Assembly: GCF_002929495.1 (NCBI RefSeq) | Contig: NZ_PJJJ01000036.1 | Location: 62,001-126,000, forward strand | Direction: 5' to 3' | Source of the DNA: Cryobacterium sp. Y82 | GTDB lineage: Bacteria; Actinomycetota; Actinomycetes; Actinomycetales; Microbacteriaceae | Length of the DNA: 64,000 nt | Part shown: piece by piece, positions 42,865-51,707 of the stretch | Layout: every line of letters starts with the position of its first letter | Position numbering within the stretch: the stretch's first letter is position 1 | The notes under the pieces: generated by a model | What the model saw: only the letters and a program-made list of their open reading frames with translations | What the model was told of the DNA's origin: nothing | The model's database searches: none | Position numbers and translations under genes: made by a program

Positions 42865-43590
42865 GAGTCCGTCCATGCGACGGGTGTGCGCGGCAATGAG
42901 TTCGGTGAAGACCGGTTCGATGCGCGCCTCGGCCGCGGCGCCAGGGCCGGTGCCCGAGTCCGTGCCTGGGTCGGCGGCCGGCATCGCGGAGCGAGCCACC
43001 AGCAGGGTATCGCCGACGAGCCGACGGCCCCACATCGCCAGCCGGGAGCCGAGCTCAACGTCGTTTTCGATGGCGGTTTGCAGTTCGTGTACGAGCACGT
43101 CGGTGCCGGAATTTTCTCCGAGCAGCTGCGCTACCCGCGGTCCGATATCCCGCGGCAGGCCGTCCGATAGCCGGATGAAAAAGTCCTCGAGGAGGCCGCC
43201 AGCGAGATAGCAGCTCAGGAGCAGCTCATGCCAGTCGGCGCCGCTGGTCTTGCGGCGAAACTCGTCGAGACTCACGACAAACGGGGCCATCTCGGTGGCT
43301 GGCTCGTGCCCGCGGCGTCGAATCTCGGTGACCAGGCCGTGATGTTTACTCAAGGCTCGACCGGCGGCGGCGCTGAGACCTTCCTTTACGTCAAGGTTCG
43401 GCGCGGTGGCAACGGCGCGGGCCAGACTTTCGAACTCGCCGAGCTCGCAGTAGGCGGCTTGGCCGAGAAAATGCTGAACGTCGGGGGCCAGCGAACTGAT
43501 GTCCACTTTTTCGGTTGGCTGGGGCGCCCCGCGGGAGGAAAGCCGCGGGGCTTCATTGCGCTGCGGGCGCCGACCGAACCACGTGACCAC
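42850..43590 (-). CDS. Ferritin-like fold protein (MiaE-related)
   Basis: The 246-residue helical protein starts at GTG 43588-43590. It belongs to the actinobacterial ferritin-like family found next to DUF3107 and the RNA helicase; helices carry FLGQAAYCELGEFESLARAV, LSKHHGLVTEIRRRGHEPA, DWHELLLSCYLAGGLLEDFF and DVLVHELQTAIENDVELGSR. Acidic and His residues could bind a di-metal centre, but a full EXXH pattern is not obvious. Similarity to tRNA 2-methylthio-isopentenyladenosine hydroxylase has been proposed for the family; the function is unproven. Its C-terminal codons lie in the octamer repeat. Confidence 0.8.
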   Translation of the reverse strand: MVTWFGRRPQRNEAPRLSSRGAPQPTEKVDISSLAPDVQHFLGQAAYCELGEFESLARAVATAPNLDVKEGLSAAAGRALSKHHGLVTEIRRRGHEPATEMAPFVVSLDEFRRKTSGADWHELLLSCYLAGGLLEDFFIRLSDGLPRDIGPRVAQLLGENSGTDVLVHELQTAIENDVELGSRLAMWGRRLVGDTLLVARSAMPAADPGTDSGTGPGAAAEARIEPVFTELIAAHTRRMDGLGLTA

Positions 43591-43735
43591 GGGCTCAGCT
43601 TAGGACAGCGCGCCTGTGGTCGCGGTACAGACTGGGCAGTAAGGTGGAATTACGTCGCCGGCAAGGATCGGCGACCGCTGCCCGAGACGCAAAAACGGGC
43701 GCACTTCGCTTCCAGTTAATGACAGGCATACATTC

Positions 43736-45334
43736 GTGACTTTCTCCGAACTTAATATTGACCAGGACATGGTCGACTCCCTTGCCGCCAAGGGCATCCT
43801 CGAACCGTTCCCCATTCAGACCCAGACCATTCCGCTGGCGCTTGCCGGCCAGGACATCATCGGACAGGCCAAGACCGGCACCGGCAAGACCTTTGGCTTC
43901 GGCCTTCCGGTCATTCAGCGCCTCGGCCTCGATCCCGTACCCGGCGTGCAGGCGCTTATCGTCGTTCCGACCCGTGAACTGTGCGTGCAGGTCTCGGAAG
44001 ACCTCGAGCTCGCCGCAGCCGGCCGTAATACCAAGATCGTCTCCATCTACGGCGGCAAGGCCTATGAAGGTCAGATCGAACAGCTCAAGGCCGGCGCACA
44101 GATCGTGGTCGGAACCCCCGGCCGCCTGCTCGACCTGGTCAGCCAGCGCCTGCTCACCCTCGCCAATGTGCGCGAAATGGTGCTGGATGAAGCCGACAAG
44201 ATGCTTGACCTCGGCTTTCTCTCCGACATCGAGAAGCTGTTCGCGCAGACCCCGGCGACCCGCCACACCATGCTGTTCTCGGCGACGATGCCCGGGCCGA
44301 TCGTGGCCCTGGCCCGCCGCTTCATGAACCGACCGATTCACATTCGTGCCACCGACCCCGACGAAGGCCTCATGCAGGCCAACATCGAGCACCTCGTCTA
44401 CCGTGCCCACAACATGGACAAGGACGAGGTCATCGGCCGAATCCTCATGGCAGAGGGCCGAGGCAAGACCATTATCTTCACCCGCACCAAGCGGGCCGCC
44501 GCGAAGCTTGTCGAAGAACTCGGCGACCGCGGCTTCAATGCCACGGCCGTGCACGGCGACCTGAACCAGGAACAGCGCGAGCGCGCCATGGCGAGTTTTA
44601 AAAGCGGCAAGAAAGAAATTCTGATCGCAACGGATGTCGCAGCTCGCGGCATTGACGTTGAAGACGTCACCCATGTGATCAACCACACCATTCCCGAAGA
44701 CGAGAAGGCGTACCTGCACCGCGTCGGCCGTACCGGCCGCGCCGGCAAGAACGGCATCGCCGTCACCTTTGTCGACTGGGACGACCTGCACAAGTGGTCG
44801 CTCATCAATAAGGCCCTCGACTTCGGCCAGCCGGAACCGATGGAGACCTATTCGTCGTCGCCGCACCTCTACACCGATCTGAACATTCCGGCCGGTTCCA
44901 AGGGCCGTCTGCGCGCGACTCCGGTGAAGGATGTCAGTGCCCACGAAGGGCGCGCTGGCGATGCTCGCACCGCCGGCGCCGGTCGTTCTGGCGGAGCACG
45001 CTCGGCGGGCGCGGGAAGTCGTTCCGGTGCGGCACGCGGCGGTCGTTCTGAAGGCGGTCGCTCCGAGGGCACTCATAGCGACCGCCGTGGCGATTCAACG
45101 CGTGGCTCCGACCGGCCGGCGACGAGCTCGGTACGTGAGGGTGGGGATGATGCTGGTCGCCCGACGCGGTCACGTACCCGCGTCGGTTCCAGTACCAACC
45201 CCGACGCCCCCGCTGCAACCCCGGCAGCCGGCACACATGACGGCGGCGGAACCGAGCACCACGACGGCAACAACGCACCGCTTCGTCGCAGCCGCACCCG
45301 TCGTCGCTCGCCGCAGACCGGCAGTGCTATCTAA
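43736..45334 (+). CDS. DEAD-box ATP-dependent RNA helicase with Arg/Gly/Ser-rich tail
   Basis: The 532-residue helicase begins at GTG 43736 (TFSELNIDQDMVDSLAAKGI). Core motifs are PFPIQTQTIPLAL (Q), GQAKTGTGKTFGF (I), VVPTRELCVQV (Ia), VLDEADKMLD (II, DEAD), LFSATMPG (III, SAT), TDVAARGIDVEDVTHVINH (V) and HRVGRTGRAG (VI). It remodels RNA in ribosome assembly or mRNA turnover. Residues from about 400 to the end form a low-complexity Arg/Gly/Ser-rich RNA-binding tail with repeated GRSEG and SGGARSAGAG units. Such RhlE/CsdA-like helicases are often cold-induced. A strong terminator follows. Confidence 0.94.
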   Translation: MTFSELNIDQDMVDSLAAKGILEPFPIQTQTIPLALAGQDIIGQAKTGTGKTFGFGLPVIQRLGLDPVPGVQALIVVPTRELCVQVSEDLELAAAGRNTKIVSIYGGKAYEGQIEQLKAGAQIVVGTPGRLLDLVSQRLLTLANVREMVLDEADKMLDLGFLSDIEKLFAQTPATRHTMLFSATMPGPIVALARRFMNRPIHIRATDPDEGLMQANIEHLVYRAHNMDKDEVIGRILMAEGRGKTIIFTRTKRAAAKLVEELGDRGFNATAVHGDLNQEQRERAMASFKSGKKEILIATDVAARGIDVEDVTHVINHTIPEDEKAYLHRVGRTGRAGKNGIAVTFVDWDDLHKWSLINKALDFGQPEPMETYSSSPHLYTDLNIPAGSKGRLRATPVKDVSAHEGRAGDARTAGAGRSGGARSAGAGSRSGAARGGRSEGGRSEGTHSDRRGDSTRGSDRPATSSVREGGDDAGRPTRSRTRVGSSTNPDAPAATPAAGTHDGGGTEHHDGNNAPLRRSRTRRRSPQTGSAI

Positions 45335-45362
45335 CACCTGATCAGCACCAAAACGTCCGACC

Positions 45363-45411
45363 CCCGGGCTGCCATCGTCTCGGCCGTGGCAGCCCGGGCG
45401 TCGGGCTTTTT
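45363..45411 (+). terminator. Rho-independent terminator of the RNA helicase gene
   Basis: Perfect 12-bp arms CCCGGGCTGCCA (45363-45374) and TGGCAGCCCGGG (45387-45398) are followed by GC-rich bases and five T (45407-45411) on the plus strand, 28 bp past the helicase stop. Confidence 0.9.
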
Positions 45412-45443
45412 CGTTGCGGTGCCGCGGCATCCGCTTTAATCGA

Positions 45444-46313
45444 TCAGCCGTAGACAGGTGCGGAGCCGCGGCCCTCGGCGATAATGCGGTCGAGCACCTC
45501 GGGAGCGGTCGTATTCTCGCCGAGCCGATTGGGTTTGCCGGTGCCGTGGTAGTCGCTTGAGCCGGTGACAGACAACCCGAACCTTGCGGCGAGGTCGTAC
45601 AGGCGCGCTGTGGGCTCCGGCTTGTTTTCGCGATGCTCGAGTTCGAGGCCGAAGAGTCCTGCTTCGACCATGGTTTTTAGCCGACTTTCCTCGACGACAT
45701 CGCCGATGCCGCGCGTAGCGGGGTGGGCGATAATTGGCACTCCCCCGGCGGAGCGCACGAGTTCGATCGCGCGTAACGGGTCTGGCGCGTAGTGAGGCTG
45801 GAAGTAACCGGCTTTCCAATGCAGAATGTCGGCGAAAGCGGCGCTGCGATTCAATGCGTGACCGCGCGCGACGAGCGCGTCGGCGATGTGCGGCCGGCCG
45901 ACAGTGGCACCGGGAGTGGTCTGGTCGAGCACGTCATCCCAGTTCAGGTCGTAGTCCACACCGATGCGGGCCACCATCTGCTCAGCCCGGCTAAGCCGGG
46001 CGGCCCGCACCCGCGTCATTTCGGCCAAGAGCGCGGAGTCGGTCGGATCAAAAAGATATGCCAATAGATGCACACTGGCGTACTGCACCCGGGTACTAAA
46101 TTCCATCCCGGGAATAAGTGTGATCCGCGCGGTAAGCGCCGCACTGGATGCCTCGGCCCAGCCGGACGTGGAGTCGTGGTCGGTCAGGGCAACCGTCCCG
46201 AGCCCCGCACGAGTCGCCGCACGAACCAACTCGGCGGGCGTTTCCGTACCGTCTGACACGCTCGAGTGCGCGTGCAGATCAATCGGACCCTGGAATTGCC
46301 GCGCGACTGCCAT
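45444..46313 (-). CDS. PHP domain phosphoesterase (RNase AM/TrpH-like)
   Basis: The 289-residue protein has the four PHP metal-binding motifs: IDLHAHSSVSDGTETPAELV, ALTDHDS, PGMEFSTRV and the later PIIAHPATRG with GSDYHG near the C-terminus. Size and order match the YciV/TrpH group of 3',5'-nucleotide phosphatases and 5'-3' exoribonucleases that act on short RNA ends. The exact substrate is inferred. It is a monocistronic minus-strand gene convergent with the helicase and divergent from the EEP gene. Confidence 0.9.
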   Translation of the reverse strand: MAVARQFQGPIDLHAHSSVSDGTETPAELVRAATRAGLGTVALTDHDSTSGWAEASSAALTARITLIPGMEFSTRVQYASVHLLAYLFDPTDSALLAEMTRVRAARLSRAEQMVARIGVDYDLNWDDVLDQTTPGATVGRPHIADALVARGHALNRSAAFADILHWKAGYFQPHYAPDPLRAIELVRSAGGVPIIAHPATRGIGDVVEESRLKTMVEAGLFGLELEHRENKPEPTARLYDLAARFGLSVTGSSDYHGTGKPNRLGENTTAPEVLDRIIAEGRGSAPVYG

Positions 46314-46398
46314 GACCCCATGCTAGTTGGACGCCCCTCCCACTCTCCGCGGTGCAGCGCTGGGGATTCCCCAGAATTCTGATCTAGTGTTCACAGCA

Positions 46399-47451
46399 AT
46401 GTTGACGCGACTCCTCCGGGCACTGACACTCTTCGCTGCCGCCGTTTTCCTGCTGGTCCTGACCTGGCCGCAGGCATTCGGCCTGCACACCACCTGGGTC
46501 GTGGCACATCTCGTCTCGTTTCGTACGATCGCTGTCATCGGCGCGATCGTTGGCCTCGTTCTGTTCGGATTGCTCCGATTCATGCGGCCACTGCGCCGAA
46601 TCCTCGGCATGGCCATGGTGCTGCTGGCCTTGTTCGCCGTGGCCAATGTGGGCATTCTCGCATCGCGCGGTTTTACCGCGAACACCGCCCAGGTGAGCAC
46701 GGGTCCAGCCGGCACCGAAACGGATGCCGACACCGTCACGGTTCTCAGCTGGAACACGCTCGGCGATGTCCCCGGCGCTCGGGCCATCGCCGAACTAGCC
46801 GTCGCCCAGAACGCCGACGTCGTGACCCTGCCAGAGACAACGGAAACTGCCGGCATTCACATCGCCGAACTGATGCGCGAGGCCGGCCAACCTATGTGGG
46901 TGCACACGCTCGCGTTCGATTTGATCTCCAAGGCTCGGTCAACGACGCTGCTGATCAGCCCGGATCTTGGTGACTATGCCGTGACCAACGCCGCGGGTTC
47001 CAGCCCGCCAGACAACACCAACGTACTGCCGACCGTGGTGGCCAAACCGGTCGACGGTAGCGGCCCGACTATTGTTGCCGTGCACGCCGTCGCCCCGATT
47101 CAGTACGAGATGTCGAATTGGCGCAGCGACCTCGACTGGCTTGCCACCCAGTGCCAGGGCGACAACGTGATCCTTGCAGGGGATTTCAACTCAACGCTCG
47201 ACCACATGGCCGGCCGGGCCAACGATGGTGTGAACTCTGTTCTCGGCAACTGCGCGGATGCTGCACTCTCGGCCGGTGCGGCAGCCGTCGGCACCTGGCC
47301 CACAAGTATTCCGGCGCTCCTCGGCAGCCCGATCGATCACGTGATGGCAACTGGGAACTGGCAGGTGAGTGCGCTGCAGGTGATCGAGTCGCTTGACGGT
47401 GCCGGCAGCGACCACCGCCCGATCGTCGCCACGCTCACACCGGCCAGATAG
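46399..47451 (+). CDS. Membrane-anchored endonuclease/exonuclease/phosphatase family protein
   Basis: ATG 46399 (MLTRLLRALTLFAAAVFLLV) gives 350 residues; GTG 46387 is another option. Three N-terminal helices (residues 1-95) place an EEP domain outside the membrane: VTVLSWNTLGD, ADVVTLPETTETAG, NVILAGDFNSTLDHM and the C-terminal DGAGSDHRPIVATL with the catalytic SDH. The expected acidic metal ligand is Glu in LPETTE. Members hydrolyse phosphodiesters in lipids, nucleic acids or cell-wall polymers; the substrate is unknown. Confidence 0.88.
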   Translation: MLTRLLRALTLFAAAVFLLVLTWPQAFGLHTTWVVAHLVSFRTIAVIGAIVGLVLFGLLRFMRPLRRILGMAMVLLALFAVANVGILASRGFTANTAQVSTGPAGTETDADTVTVLSWNTLGDVPGARAIAELAVAQNADVVTLPETTETAGIHIAELMREAGQPMWVHTLAFDLISKARSTTLLISPDLGDYAVTNAAGSSPPDNTNVLPTVVAKPVDGSGPTIVAVHAVAPIQYEMSNWRSDLDWLATQCQGDNVILAGDFNSTLDHMAGRANDGVNSVLGNCADAALSAGAAAVGTWPTSIPALLGSPIDHVMATGNWQVSALQVIESLDGAGSDHRPIVATLTPAR

Positions 47452-47515
47452 TTTCTGCCGCGTCCCGCACCAGCGTGATCGGTCGCTGCCCAGAGTGCGG
47501 TGCGAGAATAGTGAG

Positions 47516-49060
47516 ATGGCTGATATCACTGCTCCCACTCTTATCCCCGCTGCGCGTTCGAACGAGAACCGATCGACGACTCCCGGGTCTACCGGCTTTA
47601 AATCGTTCATCGCGAGCGGCTGGGCCGATCGTACGGATGTGCTTACTGACGCCCGCGAGCAGGCGCCCTTTGCCGCCGCGCGCCGCGAACGACTCTCGGC
47701 TGCGTACCCGGGACAGCGCCTGATCATTCCGGCTGGCCGCTTGAAGCAGCGCTCCAACGACACCGATTACGCGTTCCGTGCGCATTCCGCCTTCGCCCAT
47801 CTCACCGGTTGGGGCAGTGACAGCGAACCCGGCGCCGTACTCGTGCTCGAACCGGCAGCGGCCGGCGGCCACGACGCGACCCTGTACTTTCGGGAACGAG
47901 CCGGCCGCGACTCCGACGAGTTCTACGCCAATCCTGACATCGGCGAATTTTGGATCGGTCCGCGCCCCTCGGTCGCCCAGGTAGCGAGCGACCTTGCTCT
48001 CCATGTGCGAGGTATCGCCGAACTCGCTGGCGTGCTGAGCACAGTGGACAGCGAAACGCTCGTACTACGTGAAGCCGACCCGACCTTCACCGACCAGGTC
48101 GACGAGGCCCGCCTGCGTTTCGCCGCCGAGCGGGTGCTCGGAAGCAACGCCACGGACTCACCGTTCAGCATCGAGATCAACGCCGAGCACGAGCCCGACG
48201 CCGGTTTGGCCCGCGATCTCTCCGAGCTGCGCCTCGTGAAAGACGCCTTTGAAATCGCGCAGATGCGCCTCGCCATCGCAGCAACAGCCCGCGGCTTCGA
48301 CGATGTCATCGCCGATCTGCCCCGGTCGCGCCAGCACGCCCGCGGCGAGCGGCTGGTGGAGGGCGTCTTCAACACCCGGGCCCGCACCGACGGCAACACT
48401 GTCGGCTATGACACCATCGCAGCCTCCGGACCGCACGCGTGCATCCTGCATTGGACCCGCAATGACGGCGCCGTCGCTCCCGGCGACCTTATGCTCATTG
48501 ATGCCGGAGTGGAACTCGACAGCTATTACACCGCCGACATCACCCGCACCTTGCCGAATAATGGTGTCTACACCGAAGTGCAGCGTCTGGTTTACGAGAC
48601 AGTGCGAGAGGCAGCGGATGCCGCCTTCGCCGTCGTTCGCCCCGGCGCTGTGTTTCGTGAGGTGCACGCCGCGGCAATGGCCGTGATCGCCCGGCGCACC
48701 GCCGAGTGGGGCATGCTCCCGGTCACCGCCGAAGAGGCCCTGCAGCCGGAGAACGGTCAGCACCGTCGTTACATGGTGCACGGCACCAGCCACCACCTCG
48801 GCATCGACGTGCACGACTGCGCGCAGGCGCGCCGCGATATGTACTTAGACGCAGTGCTCGAACCGGGCATGGTCTTCACCATCGAACCCGGACTGTACTT
48901 TCAGCCAGACGACCTCACCGTTCCGGCGGAGTTCCGCGGCATCGGCGTGCGAATCGAGGATGACATCCTGGTGACCGAGGCCGGTGGCGAGAACCTCTCA
49001 GCAGCCATCCCCCGCACCGCCACAGAGGTCGAGGCCTGGATCGCCGCAGCCCAGCGCTAA
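47516..49060 (+). CDS. pepP: Xaa-Pro aminopeptidase (aminopeptidase P, M24B)
   Basis: ATG 47516 (MADITAPTLIPAARSNENRS) gives 514 residues. An N-terminal AMP_N domain (about 55-190, RLIIPAGRLKQRSNDTDYAF and FAHLTGWG) precedes the pita-bread M24 domain. Metal ligands are seen in LIDAGVELDSYYTADITRTL (two Asp), VHGTSHHLGIDVHD (His), FTIEPGLYF (Glu) and VRIEDDILVTEAGGENLS (Glu). It removes N-terminal residues preceding proline in cytosolic peptides. The frame is open upstream to 47393, overlapping the EEP gene, but the start chosen has a GTGAG site nearby. Confidence 0.93.
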   Translation: MADITAPTLIPAARSNENRSTTPGSTGFKSFIASGWADRTDVLTDAREQAPFAAARRERLSAAYPGQRLIIPAGRLKQRSNDTDYAFRAHSAFAHLTGWGSDSEPGAVLVLEPAAAGGHDATLYFRERAGRDSDEFYANPDIGEFWIGPRPSVAQVASDLALHVRGIAELAGVLSTVDSETLVLREADPTFTDQVDEARLRFAAERVLGSNATDSPFSIEINAEHEPDAGLARDLSELRLVKDAFEIAQMRLAIAATARGFDDVIADLPRSRQHARGERLVEGVFNTRARTDGNTVGYDTIAASGPHACILHWTRNDGAVAPGDLMLIDAGVELDSYYTADITRTLPNNGVYTEVQRLVYETVREAADAAFAVVRPGAVFREVHAAAMAVIARRTAEWGMLPVTAEEALQPENGQHRRYMVHGTSHHLGIDVHDCAQARRDMYLDAVLEPGMVFTIEPGLYFQPDDLTVPAEFRGIGVRIEDDILVTEAGGENLSAAIPRTATEVEAWIAAAQR

Positions 49061-49131
49061 CTTGACCGAGGGAGCGCAAAGATCACCATTCAGCGCCGCT
49101 GTTCTGGTGCTCTTTTGCGCTGCCGCCCGAT

Positions 49132-49671
49132 TTACTCCGGGTTTGCCGGGGCTTCGGGGTGCGACGGAGCTGCCGGTTCGTTCGAAACGCCACCGAGCAC
49201 GTTTCGCGCCCGGTTGACCAATTCGACGTCGACGATGATCTGATAGCTGGTCGCAATGACCTGCATGGTCGAGGTGAAGTCGCGCCGACGCCGGTTGATG
49301 GCATAGCTCACGATACCCAGCAGCATGCCGAATCCGGCACCCATGATGAGTGCTGCGAAAACGAACGGCAGGCTTGACCCGGTGGGCGAGAACAGAAAGA
49401 ACAGAATGCCAAAGAAGATCCCGAGCCAGGCACCGGATGCCGCTCCAGCGAGCGCGACCCGGCCGTAGGTGAGTTTGCCGGTCACGCGCTCGACACTCTT
49501 GAGGTCGTTGCCCACGATCGAGAGCTGTTTCACTGGGAAATCGGCCTTGGCGAGCGTATCGACGGCGGCTTGCGCGTCGGCATAGGTGCCATAGGTGGCG
49601 AGCACCTCCCCGCGCGGCAACACAGGAGGAAGCACCGGGCGGCGTCGGGAAAAAAGGCTCTGATTGCTCAT
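49132..49671 (-). CDS. General-stress-type membrane protein (YflT/GSP17M-like)
   Basis: ATG 49669-49671 gives 179 residues. The N-terminal part (ATYGTYADAQAAVDTLAKAD then FPVKQLSIVGNDLKSVERVT) resembles the general stress protein 17M domain. Two transmembrane helices follow (about residues 78-125; AWLGIFFGILFFLFSP and LPFVFAALIMGAGFGMLLG), linked by a glycine-rich loop. The C-terminus is Pro/Ala/Glu-rich. Its role in envelope stress is inferred from the family. It is divergent from the MgtE-N/CBS gene. Confidence 0.82.
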   Translation of the reverse strand: MSNQSLFSRRRPVLPPVLPRGEVLATYGTYADAQAAVDTLAKADFPVKQLSIVGNDLKSVERVTGKLTYGRVALAGAASGAWLGIFFGILFFLFSPTGSSLPFVFAALIMGAGFGMLLGIVSYAINRRRRDFTSTMQVIATSYQIIVDVELVNRARNVLGGVSNEPAAPSHPEAPANPE

Positions 49672-49822
49672 TGCGCCATTCTTCCATGCCGTGCTGATTA
49701 TGAAATGTGCCGAATCAGCGATGTTCGGGTGTGGGATCGCACGGTGACATTCAAGCTGTGACATTCGCACCGGGGCACCGCGCGGTGGCCGTATTATCGC
49801 GCCGGTGGCCTAGATTTGTTAT

Positions 49823-51154
49823 GTGAGTGCCACCAGAGTTTTTGTTGCCCGACTGGCCGGGTGCATTGTTTTCGACCCTGCGGGCGACCGCGTCGGCAAG
49901 GTGCGCGATGTTCTTGTGGTGTATCGAAAAAACGACCCGCCCAGTGTCGTCGGCCTGATCGTGGAGATTCCAGGCAAACGGCGCGTGTTTGTATCGATCA
50001 ATCGGGTCACCAGCATCGGCAGCGGCCAGATCATCACGACCGGCCTGATCAACGTGCGCCGCTACGAGCAGCGCGGCGGTGAAGTACGGGTCATCGCCGA
50101 ATTGCTCGGCCGCAAAGTGGTCTTCAACGACGGCTCTGGCGAGGCCACGATCGAGGACGTTGCAATCAAGGAAGGTACAGAGGCCGACTGGGCGATCAGC
50201 CAGCTGTTCGTGCGCCGGCCCAAGACCAGCGCCTCCCCCTTCGTCAAGGGTGTCACGACTTTCACGACCTGGGCCGACGTGCACGAGAAAGAGACCAAGG
50301 GCCAGGCGCAGTCCGCCGAGCACCTCATCGCTACCTATTCCGACCTTAAACCGGCCGACCTCGCCAACACCCTGCTCGACCTGCCCCGTGAGCGCATGTT
50401 CGAGGTGGCCGGTGAACTGCCCGACGATCGCCTCGCCGATGTACTCGAGGAGATGCCCGAAACCGATCAGGTCGGCATTTTGACCAGCCTTGGCGACGCC
50501 CGCGCCGCCGATGTTCTCGACCAGATGCAGCCAGACGACGCGGCCGACCTCATCGCCCAACTGCCCGAGGAGCGCGGTGAGCAGCTGCTCGACCTGATGG
50601 AGCCCGAAGAGGCCGAGGACGTGCGTTTTCTGCTCTCCTACGCTCCCGACACCGCTGGCGGGCTCATGACGACCGAGCCGATCATCGTCTCGGCCGACGC
50701 CACCGTCGCCGAGGGGCTCGCCCGCATCCGTCGCCACGACCTGGCACCGGCGCTCGGCGCGGCGATCTGCGTCACCCTCCCGCCCTACGAAGCGCCTACC
50801 GGCCGCTTTCTGGGCATGGTGCATTTTCAGCGGATGCTGCGCTACCCGCCCCACGAACGCCTCGGCACGCTGCTCGACGCCGGGCTGGACCCGGTGACCG
50901 CCGACACCTCGGCCGCCGAAGTCAGCCGCATCCTGGCAAGCTACGACCTCGTCTCGGTGCCCGTCGTCGACGAGAATTACCGACTGGTCGGGGTGGTCAC
51001 GATTGATGACGTGCTCGATTATCTACTCCCCGACGACTGGCGCAGCCACGATGGCAACGATGACGTGCGGCGCCGTGCGGCGGCCCGCAGCGAGCTGAGA
51101 ACCGGCAGTATCCCGCTGCCCGGAGCGCAAAGGACAACTCGTGGCCCGCAATAA
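49823..51154 (+). CDS. PRC-barrel, MgtE N-terminal and CBS domain protein without transporter domain
   Basis: The 443-residue protein starts at GTG 49823. An N-terminal PRC-barrel-like part (GCIVFDPAGDRVGKVRDVLV) is repeated loosely at residue ~90. An MgtE-N superhelical domain follows (about 185-285; LANTLLDLPRERMFEVAGEL, then ADVLDQMQPDDAADLIAQLP) and a CBS pair (about 290-425; AGGLMTTEPIIVSADATVAE and VPVVDENYRLVGVVTIDDVL). MgtE channels have five further helices, which are absent here. The protein is therefore a soluble Mg-sensing-like regulator, perhaps acting with the membrane DUF1003 protein encoded next, with which it overlaps by 14 bp. Confidence 0.88.
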   Translation: MSATRVFVARLAGCIVFDPAGDRVGKVRDVLVVYRKNDPPSVVGLIVEIPGKRRVFVSINRVTSIGSGQIITTGLINVRRYEQRGGEVRVIAELLGRKVVFNDGSGEATIEDVAIKEGTEADWAISQLFVRRPKTSASPFVKGVTTFTTWADVHEKETKGQAQSAEHLIATYSDLKPADLANTLLDLPRERMFEVAGELPDDRLADVLEEMPETDQVGILTSLGDARAADVLDQMQPDDAADLIAQLPEERGEQLLDLMEPEEAEDVRFLLSYAPDTAGGLMTTEPIIVSADATVAEGLARIRRHDLAPALGAAICVTLPPYEAPTGRFLGMVHFQRMLRYPPHERLGTLLDAGLDPVTADTSAAEVSRILASYDLVSVPVVDENYRLVGVVTIDDVLDYLLPDDWRSHDGNDDVRRRAAARSELRTGSIPLPGAQRTTRGPQ

Positions 51155-51707
51155 CCGCGTCGACCTGCGCCTCGATGCGCCGAAGGGACTGCGCTCAAGC
51201 AACCTTGTGGGTCTCGGGCGCACCGGCCACAGCCGAGACCGGTTCGGCCGGTTCACCGAGGCGATCGCGCGCGGTATGGGAACCCCGTGGTTTCTGCTCG
51301 GCCTCACCCTGTTCGCCGTTTCCTGGATCACTTGGAACACCCTGGCACCGGTGGAGTGGCGCTTCGACTCCGTCGCGCTCGGGTTCATCGCACTGACCCT
51401 CGTCTTATCGATGCAGGCGTCCTATGCGGCTCCGATGATCTTGCTCGCCCAGAACCGGCAGGACGACCGCGACCGGGTGCAGTTCGAGCAGGACCGGCAG
51501 CGCGCAGAACGCACCCTCGCCGATACCGAATACCTGGCCAGGGAGGTCGTGGCTCTGCGCATCGCGATCAAGGACATGGCCTCAAAGGATTTCATCCGCG
51601 CGGAACTGCGCGGACTGCTTGAACACCTGGATGAGCGCAGTGACGAGCGCAGCCGCCCAGACGACGAAACTGACAACAGCACTACGGAAAGCCGCCCCAC
51701 CGCATGA
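51141..51707 (+). CDS. DUF1003 membrane protein
   Basis: GTG 51141 follows AAAGGACAACTC inside the end of the previous gene; 188 residues. Two transmembrane helices (about 50-68, WFLLGLTLFAVSWITWNTL; 76-98, SVALGFIALTLVLSMQASYA) are followed by the DUF1003 block APMILLAQNRQDDRDRVQFE and a charged C-terminal helix (KDFIRAELRGLLEHLDERSD). The function is unknown. Overlap with the MgtE-N/CBS gene on one side and with mrp (ATGA) on the other suggests a three-gene operon. Confidence 0.9.
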   Translation: MARNNRVDLRLDAPKGLRSSNLVGLGRTGHSRDRFGRFTEAIARGMGTPWFLLGLTLFAVSWITWNTLAPVEWRFDSVALGFIALTLVLSMQASYAAPMILLAQNRQDDRDRVQFEQDRQRAERTLADTEYLAREVVALRIAIKDMASKDFIRAELRGLLEHLDERSDERSRPDDETDNSTTESRPTA